Shown piece by piece: positions 41,559-53,784 of a stretch of DNA of 64,000 bases. The stretch is from positions 2,059,744 to 2,123,743 of the forward strand of contig OZ038323.1 of assembly GCA_964035795.1 (NCBI GenBank), in the 5' to 3' direction. The notes under the pieces are model-generated. The model saw nothing but the letters and a program-made list of their open reading frames with translations. It did no database searches and was not told the DNA's origin. The stretch comes from Pterobdella sp. o SKG-2022. Lineage: Eukaryota; Annelida; Clitellata; Hirudinida; Piscicolidae. A program made the translations under genes and the position numbers. Position 1 is the stretch's first letter, and every line of letters starts with the position of its first letter.

Positions 41559-44500
41559 CTAATATTTTTTTCCCTTGTGTTTTTTCTCTTTCAACGGTTT
41601 TTTCTGGAAACAAAAACATGATTAGAAGATTGAGAATTTTAATAAAATATTTCTATACAATATCGTCTAATTTAACAAATTTATGAGTTATTATATATCA
41701 AAAATACATCAAACGCTTTAAAATTTAGAAAACTGATGCGGGAATCAAGCATAATCGCTTGACGTCATATTCCTTTCCTGGAAATGTTATAAAAAATTAA
41801 AGTCTAGTTTTTCGGATCTTGTTCCTGTGCCTCTGTTGCACCTACCCCATCCACACCTTCTTCATGCCTACTTGTTCAAATCCAACAAACGGCCATGCAA
41901 CACACTCAGTACCAAATGCATTGTTCCCTTAAACGTGTGGACAACCATTTCAGACTGGCTTCTTTGGTTTAGACCCAGTAATGTCTCATATTAAGCTTAA
42001 AATCACTTCCGACATTTAATATCAAATCTCATTGAAGGTTTGAAGGCCATTTTTATATAATGATGTTTAATTAGCTGACAGTGTAGTTTAGTGAGCTTAT
42101 AAAAACTGAGATATCTTCATTTCAAAAACATCTTTCCACCGTTTTCAACAACAGACATATTAAAATATTCTTTCATATCAAGAACTATTCCTGTTTAGAA
42201 CAATCTGCCAGCTCATGTAGTTGAAGCTCTTCCCCTAAATTCTTTCAAAAAGAAATTATCCAAACTAACATTTTAAACTTCACCACTTGTCTGTCATTCC
42301 AATCCATAATTATTCTTGTTACTATGAAATTCACCATGTAACTATTCTTTTACCTATTATTGTTCTTTTATGTGCACTTCTCGCTAAATTCACATGTTAT
42401 TAGTATATTTTCTCTGTTATGTGCACCGTTGTATTATTGACAGTACAACTCATAATGTAGATTTGGAACAAGTGAATAACCTTGACGTCCAAGAATGAGT
42501 CAGTCTTAGATTTGAACTTAGCGTTTCTCTGCGGTGAAAAACGATTATCAATGAAGATAAATACATGAAGAATGTGTTTCAATTGCTATCTTAACTGGAA
42601 ATCATTATTATGAAAACAAACTTCATCTGTTTTGATTTTTTTAATCCTCCCAATGTCTTCTTGTTTCAATCGTTTCAAGTGCTGTTGTTTCTTTTTTAAT
42701 CTTCTCATACTGCAAAGAAATAAATTGAAATGATTAACGAAAATCCCTACACACAGCACCCATAACACACCGTTTTTTATCGGTATCAGTTTTCTCACTG
42801 TCACCCACCAGTCCTCGCTTGTCTTTGCCCTGCATACATCACCAATAACCATTATACATTTAAATCTTTGATCAACATCAATAATTAAATAACTTTCGAT
42901 TTGATTTTCAAATCTTGAACCACTCATATCTTCATAATCATCAGAACAAACCAATTTACTTTGGAAATTCAAACCACTTACATTCACAATAAACAAATCT
43001 ATCAAATCTTATCCACACCCACTCTTGAAAGATCTCATTAAAAACATTGAGACACGCAAGAATTAAAAGTTGCAACCATGATCTCATGGGGGGCAAGAGC
43101 AGGCATCTCGGAGTGTACCACAGGAGCAACCTCTTCCATGTTGATGGAGGGCAGGTAGGTGATGATCTCACTCTCCACCACGGGCTGTCAGTGGTTTGAA
43201 GGGTTTTTAATATGATGTTAATGATATTACTTAAAAAGAATGATATAATTTCCTTATTAATGATGATATACATAATATAGTTGTATAGGGAATAGTGATA
43301 ATGATATGCATAATATAGCGGGGTAATGGGTGCTGACAGGCTTGGGAGTGAAGTGGTAGTTGGAAAGAGCGTCAAGCTTTCTAAAGAGAGTCTCCATTGA
43401 TTTGTGGATCTGCTGGATGGCTTCTGGAAGCTTGGCTTCCTCCTTCTGTTCGGTGGGATGTATATGCTTATGTGCTTATTACTGATGTAACATGACGCCA
43501 ATGTTATCAACGTATAACCCAATGAGCCGGTGGCCTAAGATGAAAAAAATTTAAGATGAGGTTTTGAATTATTAATGATGGACTAATTGTGTGTAATTTT
43601 TCACCTTATTTTTTTCAAAGTATTCCTTTTCATACTCCTCAGCCAGTGACAATTTGTGCTTTTCTTCGTCAATAATTACTTTTTTCCTGAATCAAAATGA
43701 TTATCAAATTCATCATCATCGTCATGTTTTTAAACTCGATTTCATGCTAACATATGATGCTAAACTATTCCTAAGAATTTGAATGTACAAACAAATTAGA
43801 AACAACAACAACACCACCTTTTCTTCATCTCCAGGTCGAAAGCACTTTGGTTCACCCTGATCTTCCTCTGAGGACCATCCCAAATTTTGTCCTTCAACCT
43901 CTGTATGATCTTGTCTTCTATTGATTTGGTCACTTCTTCAGTAATTATGGGGGCTGTGTGTGGTTTATGAGAGAAGTTGAAGCATAATGAAACTAATTAA
44001 ACATGAAACGATCAACTAATGACTATTAATCATAAATGAAATTATCTCATGTGGCTTGATGTTAACTTACTGTATTAGAATTTTTGAAAAAACCTTCAAG
44101 AAAATAGATGTTAAATCTCATTATATAAAACCCACTATCAACTAAAAACTTCACACAACTAAGGAAGTAGTTGAGTGAGATGGTGCAAAAAGATTTTCAT
44201 TTGACTTACCATTGAGTCTAACATTATCCTTTTCATCATCAAGCTTCTCATTCTCATTAACACCATCGTCATTCTATGCCCATCTCCAGAGTACCATACA
44301 CAAACAAAAAAACTCAAAAGAACCTTCTTTCACATTAGTTTCATGCTGTAGGGGCTCATGCAAGAGTGAATTGACAGGCCTCACCACCCCCTCCACTTCC
44401 CCCCTCATCTGCCAACTCTTCTCCGCCACCAAATCATCTTCCAAATGCTCGATCTTTTTCTTCAACTGTCGATGCATTAGTGGTGTGTATACTACAATGA

Positions 44501-46645
44501 CGAAGGATTATATGAGGGCGTGTATCTGAGAAGTCAACATGTAAAATATTAAAATAATTTGGGGAAAATTGTTCATTTACAACATGTTTCAACAAGTTTG
44601 TGTTGTGGTGAGAAAACAAGCAACAATCAGCCTATAAAGATAATAGTAACAAGGAATATTTAGATTAGTCAAGGTAATAAATCTTACATGAGCCAAACAT
44701 ACATTATTGAGTAGGTGGTATATACTTGCCTTACTGGCAGCTCCATACCAAATTTTGTAAAATTCCAAAGCTTTTGTTAAGCTAATTTTTGTTATGAAAC
44801 CTACCTCTAAAACATAGAGCAAATGTTTAACAATGAGGATGAGTTGAAAAGCAACAAATAGTTACTCAAATTGATACAGTATGAAGCACTAACAAGCTCT
44901 TGTGTCTTTTCAAACTTTGATTTCACTTCTTCTGCTCCTCTTCCAATGCTGACAATGGTGAATATAATTTATTCAAATCAAAATAAACTAAAATATTAAT
45001 ATGATGGGTTTGTAAAGCTCAATTTAAAACATGAGGGCATGGAGAAAACTCAGTGACCCTTTGTAAAAAGAATGTTGCTGATAATAACACTATGAAAATG
45101 CATATCAACTAAAAACACAAAACTCTGAGCCTTAGTTTTTTAACCATTATGACATAATTTAATACTAAGTATCTCAATTCCCAACCAAACCTCTCATCTT
45201 CCTCCTCTTCCTCCTCATCATCTTTGATTAGATCTTCATTGGTTTCCATCTTTCCATCTTCAGGCTGATCAAAAAAATCTTCGAACTTCAGGCTTCCTGA
45301 CTGTGATCATCCATGTTAGTTTAAACCTCTCAATTGCTTCAATACAACAGTGTTATTTACTACTATTGTGAGCTTTTCTTAGATTACTATGTTTTAAAAC
45401 TAATATGAGGTAGTATTTAGATAAATTTATTTCCTGAAAGGAACTTTGTTTTTTGATGTTGAATTTTATCATGAATATTGATTTTTTATGTATTATGATA
45501 AGGTTTAACTTATAAAAAATCAGCTTTTTGAGTGTATCTAAAAACTGCCCCATTTGAAAATGAATATAAATTTTTTCAATCATTTATGTTTTATTCTATG
45601 GAAATGAGAATAAAAAGTTGAGGAATTATGATTATTGCATAGATTTAGTTATTTACATTTATTAAAAAAATAATTTTAATCACCTTTTGATTTTCATCTT
45701 CATCACCATCTTCATCATCTGTGAAATCTTGAAAAACATCAATATTCTCATCACTTTCTTCACCATCATCTTCCTCTTCTTCCCCATCAATTTTTCTTTG
45801 TTCTTTTGCATCTTGAATATCTAAAAACTCTTCCATTTGGTTGAGTTTGAAGAATCTGTCATTTAAGGATTCTCTAACATTTGCAATTTTTGGTCTTTTT
45901 TCTGTACTTTTTAAATTTTGTTTCAACATGTTTAAGGCATAATTATTATCTTCTTTTTTAATTGGAATTTCATTGTCATCTTCACTTTCATTATCTGAAT
46001 CTTTAAACATCACATCTTCAGAAAATTTCACTTTTTTAGCTTTTTTTTCTTCTTTTGTGTCAATGTCATAATCATCATCATCATCATCATTGTTAAACAA
46101 AGCATCATCTCCTTTTTCTTTATTTTTCAATAATTTGTCATTATGCTCTATTTTTTTTAAAATTCTTTTTAAATTTTCATCTTCTGAATCAATATCACTA
46201 TCTTCTGCAATTTCTTCCTCTCTCTCCTCTTCTATATCATCTTCATCTGGTTGCTCCTCCATTTCAACTGATTCTACATCTTCAGATTTATTTTCAACTG
46301 GTTGCGTGTTTGAAACATTTTTTACATATTTATTGAGATTTTGTATCCAGTGTTTGTTTACTAAATCAATTTGTTGCCACACTTGTTCATCATCAAAATC
46401 ATCTAACAATAATTCATCCAGACAATCATCCCAGACTTCTGACTGGTATTCTCTAGATAAGTCATACAACTTTTTACATGAATTTAGCTGATTGGACAAG
46501 CCATCTTCATTTATCCTAAAAAGTTTGGATGAATAATAAATTAACTGAATAACTATGTTTTGAAATAAATTTACTTTAAAAAGTCATTAAGAGTTGTGCC
46601 AAGTTGCTTGACATTGTTGGATATTTCACGCAAAGTTGATATCAT
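41559..46645 (-). CDS. MPHOSPH10: MPP10, U3 snoRNP / small-subunit processome protein
   Basis: Mpp10 forms a complex with Imp3 and Imp4 in the U3 snoRNP and is needed for 18S rRNA processing in the nucleolus. Exons (minus): 46645-46575, 46515-45684, 45300-45191, 44948-44894, 44465-44324, 43953-43818, 43686-43605, 43445-43338, 43184-43077, 42829-42771, 42709-42622, 42528-42481, 41603-41559. Phases agree, 627 aa (human about 680). Recognisable blocks: acidic N-terminal half; LNDRFFKLNQMEEFLD; LKFEDFFDQPED; IEHLEDDLVAEKSWQMRGEV then RPVNSLLHEPL; APIITEEVTKSIEDKI; HKLSLAEEYEKEY; LFRKLDALSNYHFTPK; INMEEVAPV; SEKTDTDKKR. The start follows from MISTLREISNN in a 71-nt first exon. The last exon (KKPLKEKKHKGKKY) and the exon before it are less certain. 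The usual FFSKLQDQ-type block near the C-terminus was not found. Divergent from NOG1. Confidence 0.93.
42125..42276 (+). mobile_element. Remnant of a non-LTR retrotransposon reverse-transcriptase C-terminus
   Basis: Lies in the last proposed MPP10 intron, on the opposite strand. The frame reads ILKYSFISRTIPV, a stop (TAG at 42196-42198), then NNLPAHVVEALPLNSFKKKL and a terminal stop. This matches the pattern RYSFFxRTIxxWNxLPxxVVxAxSxxxFKxxL found at the end of many LINE ORF2 proteins, with the conserved Trp codon TGG mutated to TAG. Upstream sequence is too decayed to follow. Confidence 0.7.
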
Positions 46646-46875
46646 TTTACAGTTCACGTCGATAGCGATTATAAATTAATAAACACAAAGAAATGTCAAA
46701 AGTTAAATAACTTTAATGATAAAAATACAAACAGAAATTTATGTTTTTGATGAAACAAATTTAACTAAAAAATTTTATTCAGAGATTATTTCCAATTTAA
46801 AAGTGGATTCTGGTTTCTCCCTTTTCCTTATCGATAATAAACTGAATGCATTAATTCATAAATTAAATTGTGAAA
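46646..46875. promoter_or_regulatory. Bidirectional promoter region between MPP10 and NOG1
   Basis: Only 230 bp separate the two start codons, which point away from each other. Both products work in nucleolar ribosome assembly, so a shared promoter is likely. The sequence is AT-rich and contains TATCGATAATA near 46830, but no motif I can name with confidence. Confidence 0.65.
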
Positions 46876-49800
46876 ATGCATTATAATTTCAAAAAAATAA
46901 CTATAGTCCCGTCTAGTAAAGTGAGTATTCACGTTTTAATTGAATTTTGAAATTTCATTCTATTGCGACACTAGCCACATGCTTTATCAATATTATTATT
47001 GTAAATTTCAATTGAAACTAATATAATAACATTATTACTTTAATTCAGGATTTTGTGGACATAGTTTTATCAAAGACCCAGCGTAAGAATCCCACTGTAG
47101 TTCACAAGTCTTACGATATCGGCAGAATCAGATCGTTTTACAAGCGTAAGATCAAGTATGCCCAACAAACTTTCCACGACAAACTTGCTGCCATCATAAC
47201 AGAATTTCCAAAGCTTGATGTAATAATTAAAACTATTCATTTATTTTACACCCTCTCATTACTTTTCATATTTTTGATGGTTGCAACCAGGATGTGCACC
47301 CTTTTTACTCAGACCTGATGAACATCCTATATGACAAAGACCATTACAAACTGGCTTTGGGCCAGGTCAACCAGTCGATGCATCTGATCGACAGGTATGT
47401 TCTTTCAGTCTGTTGAAAAAATGAAAATTCTTAATTGGTGTTGAAAATTTTTATTAAAAATTTGGTTGATATTTGGTTATAATTATTTATCTAAGATTTA
47501 TTCAACATTAATTGAACAATGCCAAATATAGTCACCCTTTTATTGAGGGAATAATTATGAAACATCAGGGTGGCCAAGCGTAATGTGACCTTACTGAAGC
47601 ATGCAGCCTCTCTCTTCCAGTGCAAGAGACTCAAGATAGCCTCCCTTGGTATGATGGTCAAGATCATCAAGAAGAATGCATCCAGTCTCAAGTACCTGGA
47701 AGAGGTGAGCATATTGAAAAAATTCAAATTTATCATGTTTCATTGAATGTAATTACCTTTACCTAAAAAATATATTAAATTTTTTCAATAGGTCATCTGA
47801 ATTTATAAGGTTTCAATGTGCATTAAAAATAAATATTCATCACTCACATTCATGAAGAATTTTTTGAAACCATCATAGGTCAGACAGCATTTGTCCAGAC
47901 TGCCATCCATTGACCCCAACACTCGCACTCTTCTTCTTTGTGGCTTCCCTAATGTTGGCAAGTCAAGCTTTATCAACAAGGTTTGCCATCTAATTCATTA
48001 CGCAATTATGTGTTTATCAATTAGGTGTGCTTTGGTTTTCTCTTCACATCTTCATTATTCAATCTACCCTACATGGAATTGAATGTAAAATGATAATGAT
48101 GATGACAATCTTTAAATAGATTATGAGATATAACATTCACCCAAGTGTTTCAAAAAGATGCTCATTTGTTATCTCACAGCAGTAAATAGATAATAAACAA
48201 AACTGATGCAGATAACTAGAGCAGATGTAGATGTGCAGCCATATGCCTTCACTACCAAGTCTCTCTTTGTTGGCCACACAGATTATCAGACTCTCAGATA
48301 TCAGGTGTTTTATAACTAGATTATCACCACAATCATTATTATTATTAATACCATGCCTCATCATCATTTTATTATAGTTAGCATCTTTCTTTTTTTCAAG
48401 GGTCACTGACTTCTTTTCAGGACCTAACCTGGTCCTGGGAATGATGTTAAACTGCCCTGAAGATATGATCTCTCAATTGAGGCTGTTTTCCTGTTATAAC
48501 CTAACCCAAGTTTCCCATCATACTTTCCAAGCTTACCTTGGTCTTCATTTTCCTCTACTGCCTTTAACCTCAAACCTGCATGCTTGCTTAACACAATCCT
48601 CATCCCCTTTCCTTACAACTCAGCCGTCTCAAACTTTCTTGTCTCACCACTTCAATAATTATCCAACCCCACTCTAACCATTAACTCTTTTGTACTTACA
48701 CCATTAGCCTGTTATAAAATTTCTATAAATATCCTATATTAGTAAACATTTATAAGATGTTAAACTAATGTAGTTCATCAGCTGCATACAAACCCTAATG
48801 CCAAAGCGCTTAATTAGGAACTATATTAATAAAACTTGATGACATCATTGTGTGCTAGATGACTAACCTTGAGGACATCATGGCAGGTGATTGACACTCC
48901 AGGTCTCCTTGACAGACAGCTAGAAGATAGGAACACTATTGAGATGCAAGTTTGTATTATTTTATAAAAATTATAATAGTTATATATCATTTTATAATGA
49001 TGATAATAGTTAAAATAATATTTATAAGAATAATTCACCACCACCACTACACCACATAAAAATCTACCCCAAACACCTGCCAGGCGATAACAGCTCTGGC
49101 CCACCTCAGAGCCCATGTCATCTTCATTCTCGATCCCTCTGAACAATGTGGATTCACTATGCAAGCACAGGTCTGTCTGGTGTGGGTGGTTGAATAAGAT
49201 AGACGGGAGCTTTGCACGGTTTAAGTGGGTATACTGATAGGAGGATATATGAATAAAACAAGCACTCTCTTTACATCTGCCACTGCAAAGTTCCCATTCA
49301 TACCACTATTTATTACACCACCCATAGTTGGACCTTTTCAACAGCATGAGACCATTGTTTGCAAACAAGCCAAAGATGTTAGTGTTGAACAAGTGTGATG
49401 TGAAGGAGAGGAAGGAGTTGGATGGAGTTTTGAAGGATGCTTTGGATGCTATTGAGGGTGAGGGGATCAAAGTGTTTGAGATGTCCACCCTCAAGGACTT
49501 GGGCATTGCTGAAGTCAAGAACCATGTAAGCATGCTTCGCTAGTTTTAAAGCTATTTTAATGTTAATTTAATAAGTTTTTAAGTTTAAAATAATTTTTTC
49601 CATTGTTTTTTAGTGTTATATTTTAATCTTAATATATACCACCACAACGTAGAGATAGCAGTCTAATAATGATATCTAAAAAAATACTAGCACTAATATT
49701 CTACTTGTGATAATGCATGAAACATCAATATAAAATATTCAAAAGGCATGTGCAGCCCTATTGGAGTTCAGAGTTGAGGCCAAGATGAAGATGAAGAAGG

Positions 49801-52128
49801 TTTGATGATGTCATCATATGTACAAATAAAAAAAATTCAAACAGAAAATAAAAAAACGTGAAAAAATACACCTTCACACACACCTCTCCTTTCCTTTCCT
49901 TTTGTGCATTCATTCGCTATAAGGTGGGTGCACTAAACTGCAAAGTGCAGTTTATCTATTGATCTGGTGTGGTATTCTTCTTTTGACTTGCCAGTGATCA
50001 GTTGGGTGAAACCTACATACAAACACACACACATCTAATAAATCATAACACACGCACACACACAGGTGAATGACGTTCTCAACCGCCTACATGTAGCCAT
50101 GCCTGACAACTTCGACCCCTCAGTGTGTATTTGTGTTGCATAACTATAATTTATCATTAATATTTATATTGTTGAAGTTAATAATAAAAATGATAACTTT
50201 AATAAAAACATCATAACTATGCAGTCAAGACCACCATGCATCCCAGCGAACGCTTTAAAGAGGAAGCATGCCATGGAAACTGTGGAGAAGAAGCGCACGG
50301 TGCATGCACATTATTATCACTTATATTGTTATTGATTTTAATATTATCAATATTCATTTTAATATCATCAATAGTAGTGTTTTTGTTTGCTATTTTTGTT
50401 GTTATGGTAATATTTGTTTTTATTTTATAATATCATTCTTTATTGATATTATTGTGTCTAAATATCATCATCACTGAATCACACCTACCAGGAGAAGGAC
50501 ATAGCACTGGAACAAGGAAGGGATTACCAGCTTGATTTGAAGAGTCTGTATCATTTATTTATTGGGTTTTTTTAAAGAAAAGCTGAAGCTAAAATTATTT
50601 CTGTTTTATTATATTTCATCATGGTCTTTTGCGCTCAATATACGGCAAGTATAACTAGTGTCATTCTAATATTTATGAGATGATGCTGGAATATTAGTAT
50701 TTTTCTTTTGAATCTTATTTTTCTATTCATAAACGCACCACCACCAAGCCACAAAATGCCAAAACCACAACACACCATCCCAGAGAACTATCTGTTAAAG
50801 AACCCTGAATGGAGGTACGACATCATGCCTGAGATCATCGATGGGCACAACATCGCTGACTTTCTGGATCCTGATATGGAGAAGGTGGGTGGATACATGA
50901 TTCTAAAATATATCTGTTTAAAACTGCATGATTGAGCAATAAGTTGATGTACTAGGAGGGGTTTTAAGCATTGAAACTCATATAAAAGGGCATTTTAATT
51001 AGTTATGTTTAAAAATAATTTGCAAACTCGACTAGAAAATGGAAGCGCTAGAAATGGAAGAGAAACTGAGAGAGGAAGCAGGAATGTATGATGACGATGA
51101 GGAGGAAGAGGATGAAGAGACTAAACTAGTGCGTAAAACTGCTGCCAAGTGAGTGTTGTTCATGATGGTTGTATAAATAAAAATCAAATGGTTGATAGCG
51201 ATGAGAATAATGATAGTGATCATAAGGAAAATGAAAATATGTATCATCATGATAAAGTGATGGTAGTGAGGATAATGTCGTTGACACCAGGATAAGAGAA
51301 CGCAAGAAAATAGCCATAATGGAGTCGAGAGAGAAGAGGAGGGTGAAGGCAAGCAGGATGCCAAGGAGTGCCAAGAAGGTGAACACCAACACCATGGTGG
51401 ACAAGTTGGCTGGAGTGGGTGTGGAGGTGGATGCTGAAGATGATGAGGTCAGTTCATTACTATGATGAGGATCATGAGTTTTGTCATCATAATGAATTCG
51501 ATAATCGTTATAATTTAATTTTTATGATAATAAATATAATTTATAAAATGATATAAGTATATATTAATGTATAAAGAAATTTGAATGTAAATTAGTTTGA
51601 AAATAATATCTCAGCATTCACATCTGCTTATAATCTCGATGATGTTGCAGACTCACCTGGGTAGGGCTCGCAGCAGAAGCAGGGCGAAGAGCATCACAGA
51701 AAGACAGTCACGCAAGAGAATGAGGGAGGAGTCAAAGAACAGGTCCCTATCAAGAGCTCCATCCAGGAATCGCAGTGGTGTCAGGGATGAAAAGGTCATT
51801 AACTATTTGATTCATCTTTATTGTTGAGATGGGATTTTGTGCCAGGATTGTTTTTGTCCCAGTCTGATTTTATTTTTTTGATTTGGAACTGAGGTGCATT
51901 TATATATTTTAGCTTAGCATTTTGATGAACTCAGTCTCATCATCAATTTTCATTACCAATGCAAAATCGTTAAAGATGGCAAACAAAGCGAAAAAGTTGG
52001 AAAGGATAGGACAGAGGGAGAGGAACTTGCTAGGTAAAGTGGGAGAGGCAGATCGACACATCGCTACCAAGAAACCCCGACATCTTTATGCTGGCAAGAG
52101 GAAGATGGGCAAGACGGATCGTCGTTGA
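46876..52128 (+). CDS. GTPBP4: Nucleolar GTP-binding protein 1 (NOG1/GTPBP4)
   Basis: Obg-family GTPase that binds pre-60S ribosomal particles in nucleolus and nucleoplasm. Exons: 46876-46920, 47049-47219, 47291-47394, 47569-47704, 47879-47980, 48212-48304, 48887-48949, 49084-49170, 49328-49525, 49746-49799, 50066-50122, 50225-50299, 50492-50547, 50749-50884, 51036-51148, 51291-51447, 51651-51794, 51976-52128. All phases agree, 647 aa (human 634). It begins [15 protein letters not shown]. GTPase motifs are complete: G1 GFPNVGKSS, the conserved [21 protein letters not shown]3 DTPG, G4 NKCD. The C-terminal half keeps [16 protein letters not shown], and it ends with [11 protein letters not shown]...EADRH...[10 protein letters not shown], as in all NOG1 proteins. 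The frame at 50225 is [10 protein letters not shown], not the longer alternative open frame. Apparently intact. Confidence 0.97.
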
Positions 52129-52134
52129 TTTCTA

Positions 52135-52140
52135 AATAAA
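52135..52140 (+). terminator. NOG1 polyadenylation signal
   Basis: AATAAA seven bases after the NOG1 stop codon, followed by a T-rich run. It implies a very short 3' UTR. Confidence 0.6.
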
Positions 52141-52899
52141 AATTTTTTGTTTTTTTTGCCTTTATTTTCTGTTGCTTAATTTGAAATTAATATAAAAGAA
52201 ATTATAAATAAACATGTAAATTATAAATTCGAAAAAAATGCTATATTTATATTAAATTTCTTTTAATTCAACTCAACTCTCATTCTTTCAAAACAAATAA
52301 CAAATAAAAAATAATTTTTGACAATTGATTTAAACTGAAGAAATACTTTTAAACTAGACTAACTCTGATGACCTAAGATATCTTGATGTAGTTAAGTATC
52401 TTATATTAAAATATATACTAAAGAATGGATTTAGTTTCAACTTCAAATCTTGTATGCTTCTTTTGCACTGAAGTGTTAGTAAGAATTACACAAGTCAAAG
52501 TAGTTAAGTTTCTGCTTATGAGATCAAATTATATTGCATTCATAATTGCTAACTAGTCTTTCAAATTTAATCCACCATAAGATATTGAGTATATCTTTTT
52601 AAAACAATTTTTTGGAGTATATAACCTAATCTGCTCCCATCAGGCTAAGACAAGTTCTTTATGAGCAGACAAAAGATGAACATAGGTATTTGTCTTTTAT
52701 ATGAAACCAAGGATGCTATGGTGAATAACTGGTGTGTAAGAAGATCCAAGTTGATGATGACTTGAATGCAGCATGAAGGTGGATATAGTTTTAGATTTGA
52801 AAGACCTTTTAGCCTGGCTGATATTTATCTGAATATCTCATGATTTTTTTACTTATAAACAAAATTTTAAATAATTGATTTTAATAAAAAGTAAAAAAA
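52141..52899. other. Convergent spacer between NOG1 and NOPCHAP1-like genes
   Basis: About 760 bp of AT-rich sequence, presumably including the 3' UTR of the minus-strand gene. No open frame or repeat seen. Confidence 0.4.
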
Positions 52900-53471
52900 T
52901 TAATTTAGTTCTACGATTAATGGTTTGCCAGTCTGTTTGAGGATACTTTGTGGTTTTATTTTAAGTTTCAAGGAATCATTGTTTTCATCTTCACTTTTAT
53001 CACTTTCACTACAAACCTCATCTTCATCTGTTTGTTGCATGGGGACCATTGCCAAGTTCTGAAAAACATTCTCAAGTTATAGTCATCCCAAATTTAATTC
53101 TTTAGCTTCTAAAGTGAAATATAGAAATTTTTATTTTTGAAATTTGCACAAATACAATCTGGAACATTTACCATTTCAATAAGTGGTCCATCATATTCTT
53201 CATCTTCTACCTCAATACTTGCTGCCTTGGGATCTTCTTTCGCTCTGGCCAACAAGTCTTCATTCGCTTTGGCAAGTAATGGCAGAAAAGCTTTGGCTCT
53301 TTGTGCAACTATACAAAATAAATTTATTAATAATTTTGGTTAGATGTTATTTTTTCAAGCTATGTAAATTGAATTGTTATATTTTTTACCATCACTCGGT
53401 TTAATTGGCAAAGGTTTGTTTTGAGGTCGTGGTTTTTCGTTACTAATATTCAACAAGCTTTTATCGGTCAT
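52900..53471 (-). CDS. NOPCHAP1: NOPCHAP1 (C12orf45)-like box C/D snoRNP assembly chaperone
   Basis: In human, this protein binds NOP58 and links it to the R2TP/RUVBL chaperones during snoRNP assembly. Exons (minus): 53471-53390, 53308-53172, 53058-52900, in phase, 125 aa. The start is MTDKSLLNISNEKPR. The conserved core AKAFLPLLAKANEDL, followed by IEVEDEEYDGPLIEMNLAM and MQQTDEDE, aligns with the human QTFLPQMARANEKL...IQMDVALFEMNQSD region. The acidic Ser/Glu stretch after it is also typical. Human is about 185 aa, so this version is shorter at both ends. Identification rests on one short conserved block, hence moderate confidence. Head-to-head with the phosphatase gene. Confidence 0.78.
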
Positions 53472-53784
53472 TTTTATTTATTCGTTTTAAAAGCAATTTT
53501 AAATCGTTCCTCGTGAGCCCTTTAAATTTGTTATCATGTTCTACTTTTAAATTATCAAGTAACTAGTTGAAACGCTAGACTTGATATTTGGTCTCAAAAA
53601 AATAATTAACACACAAAAAATATAATTTTTCTTATTTGCATAATTATTAACGTTGCTACTTGTCCTGTCGTTTCCAAAATAAATTTGTGACAATAATGAC
53701 GATAGATTGACAATAAAGAAAATATGACGAACCAGATAAATAGTAGATAGAGACAAAACTATGATAAAAGCGAGCTGAAATATT
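53472..53784. promoter_or_regulatory. Divergent promoter region, NOPCHAP1-like / CTDSP-like
   Basis: 313 bp separate the two start codons on opposite strands. AT-rich. No motif can be named with confidence. A minus open frame here is not supported by composition or similarity. Confidence 0.5.

Noticed and set aside
42956..43522. 188-codon minus frame
   Set aside because: It runs through MPP10 exons 8 and 9 in the wrong frame and across introns. The true frame matches MPP10 motifs.
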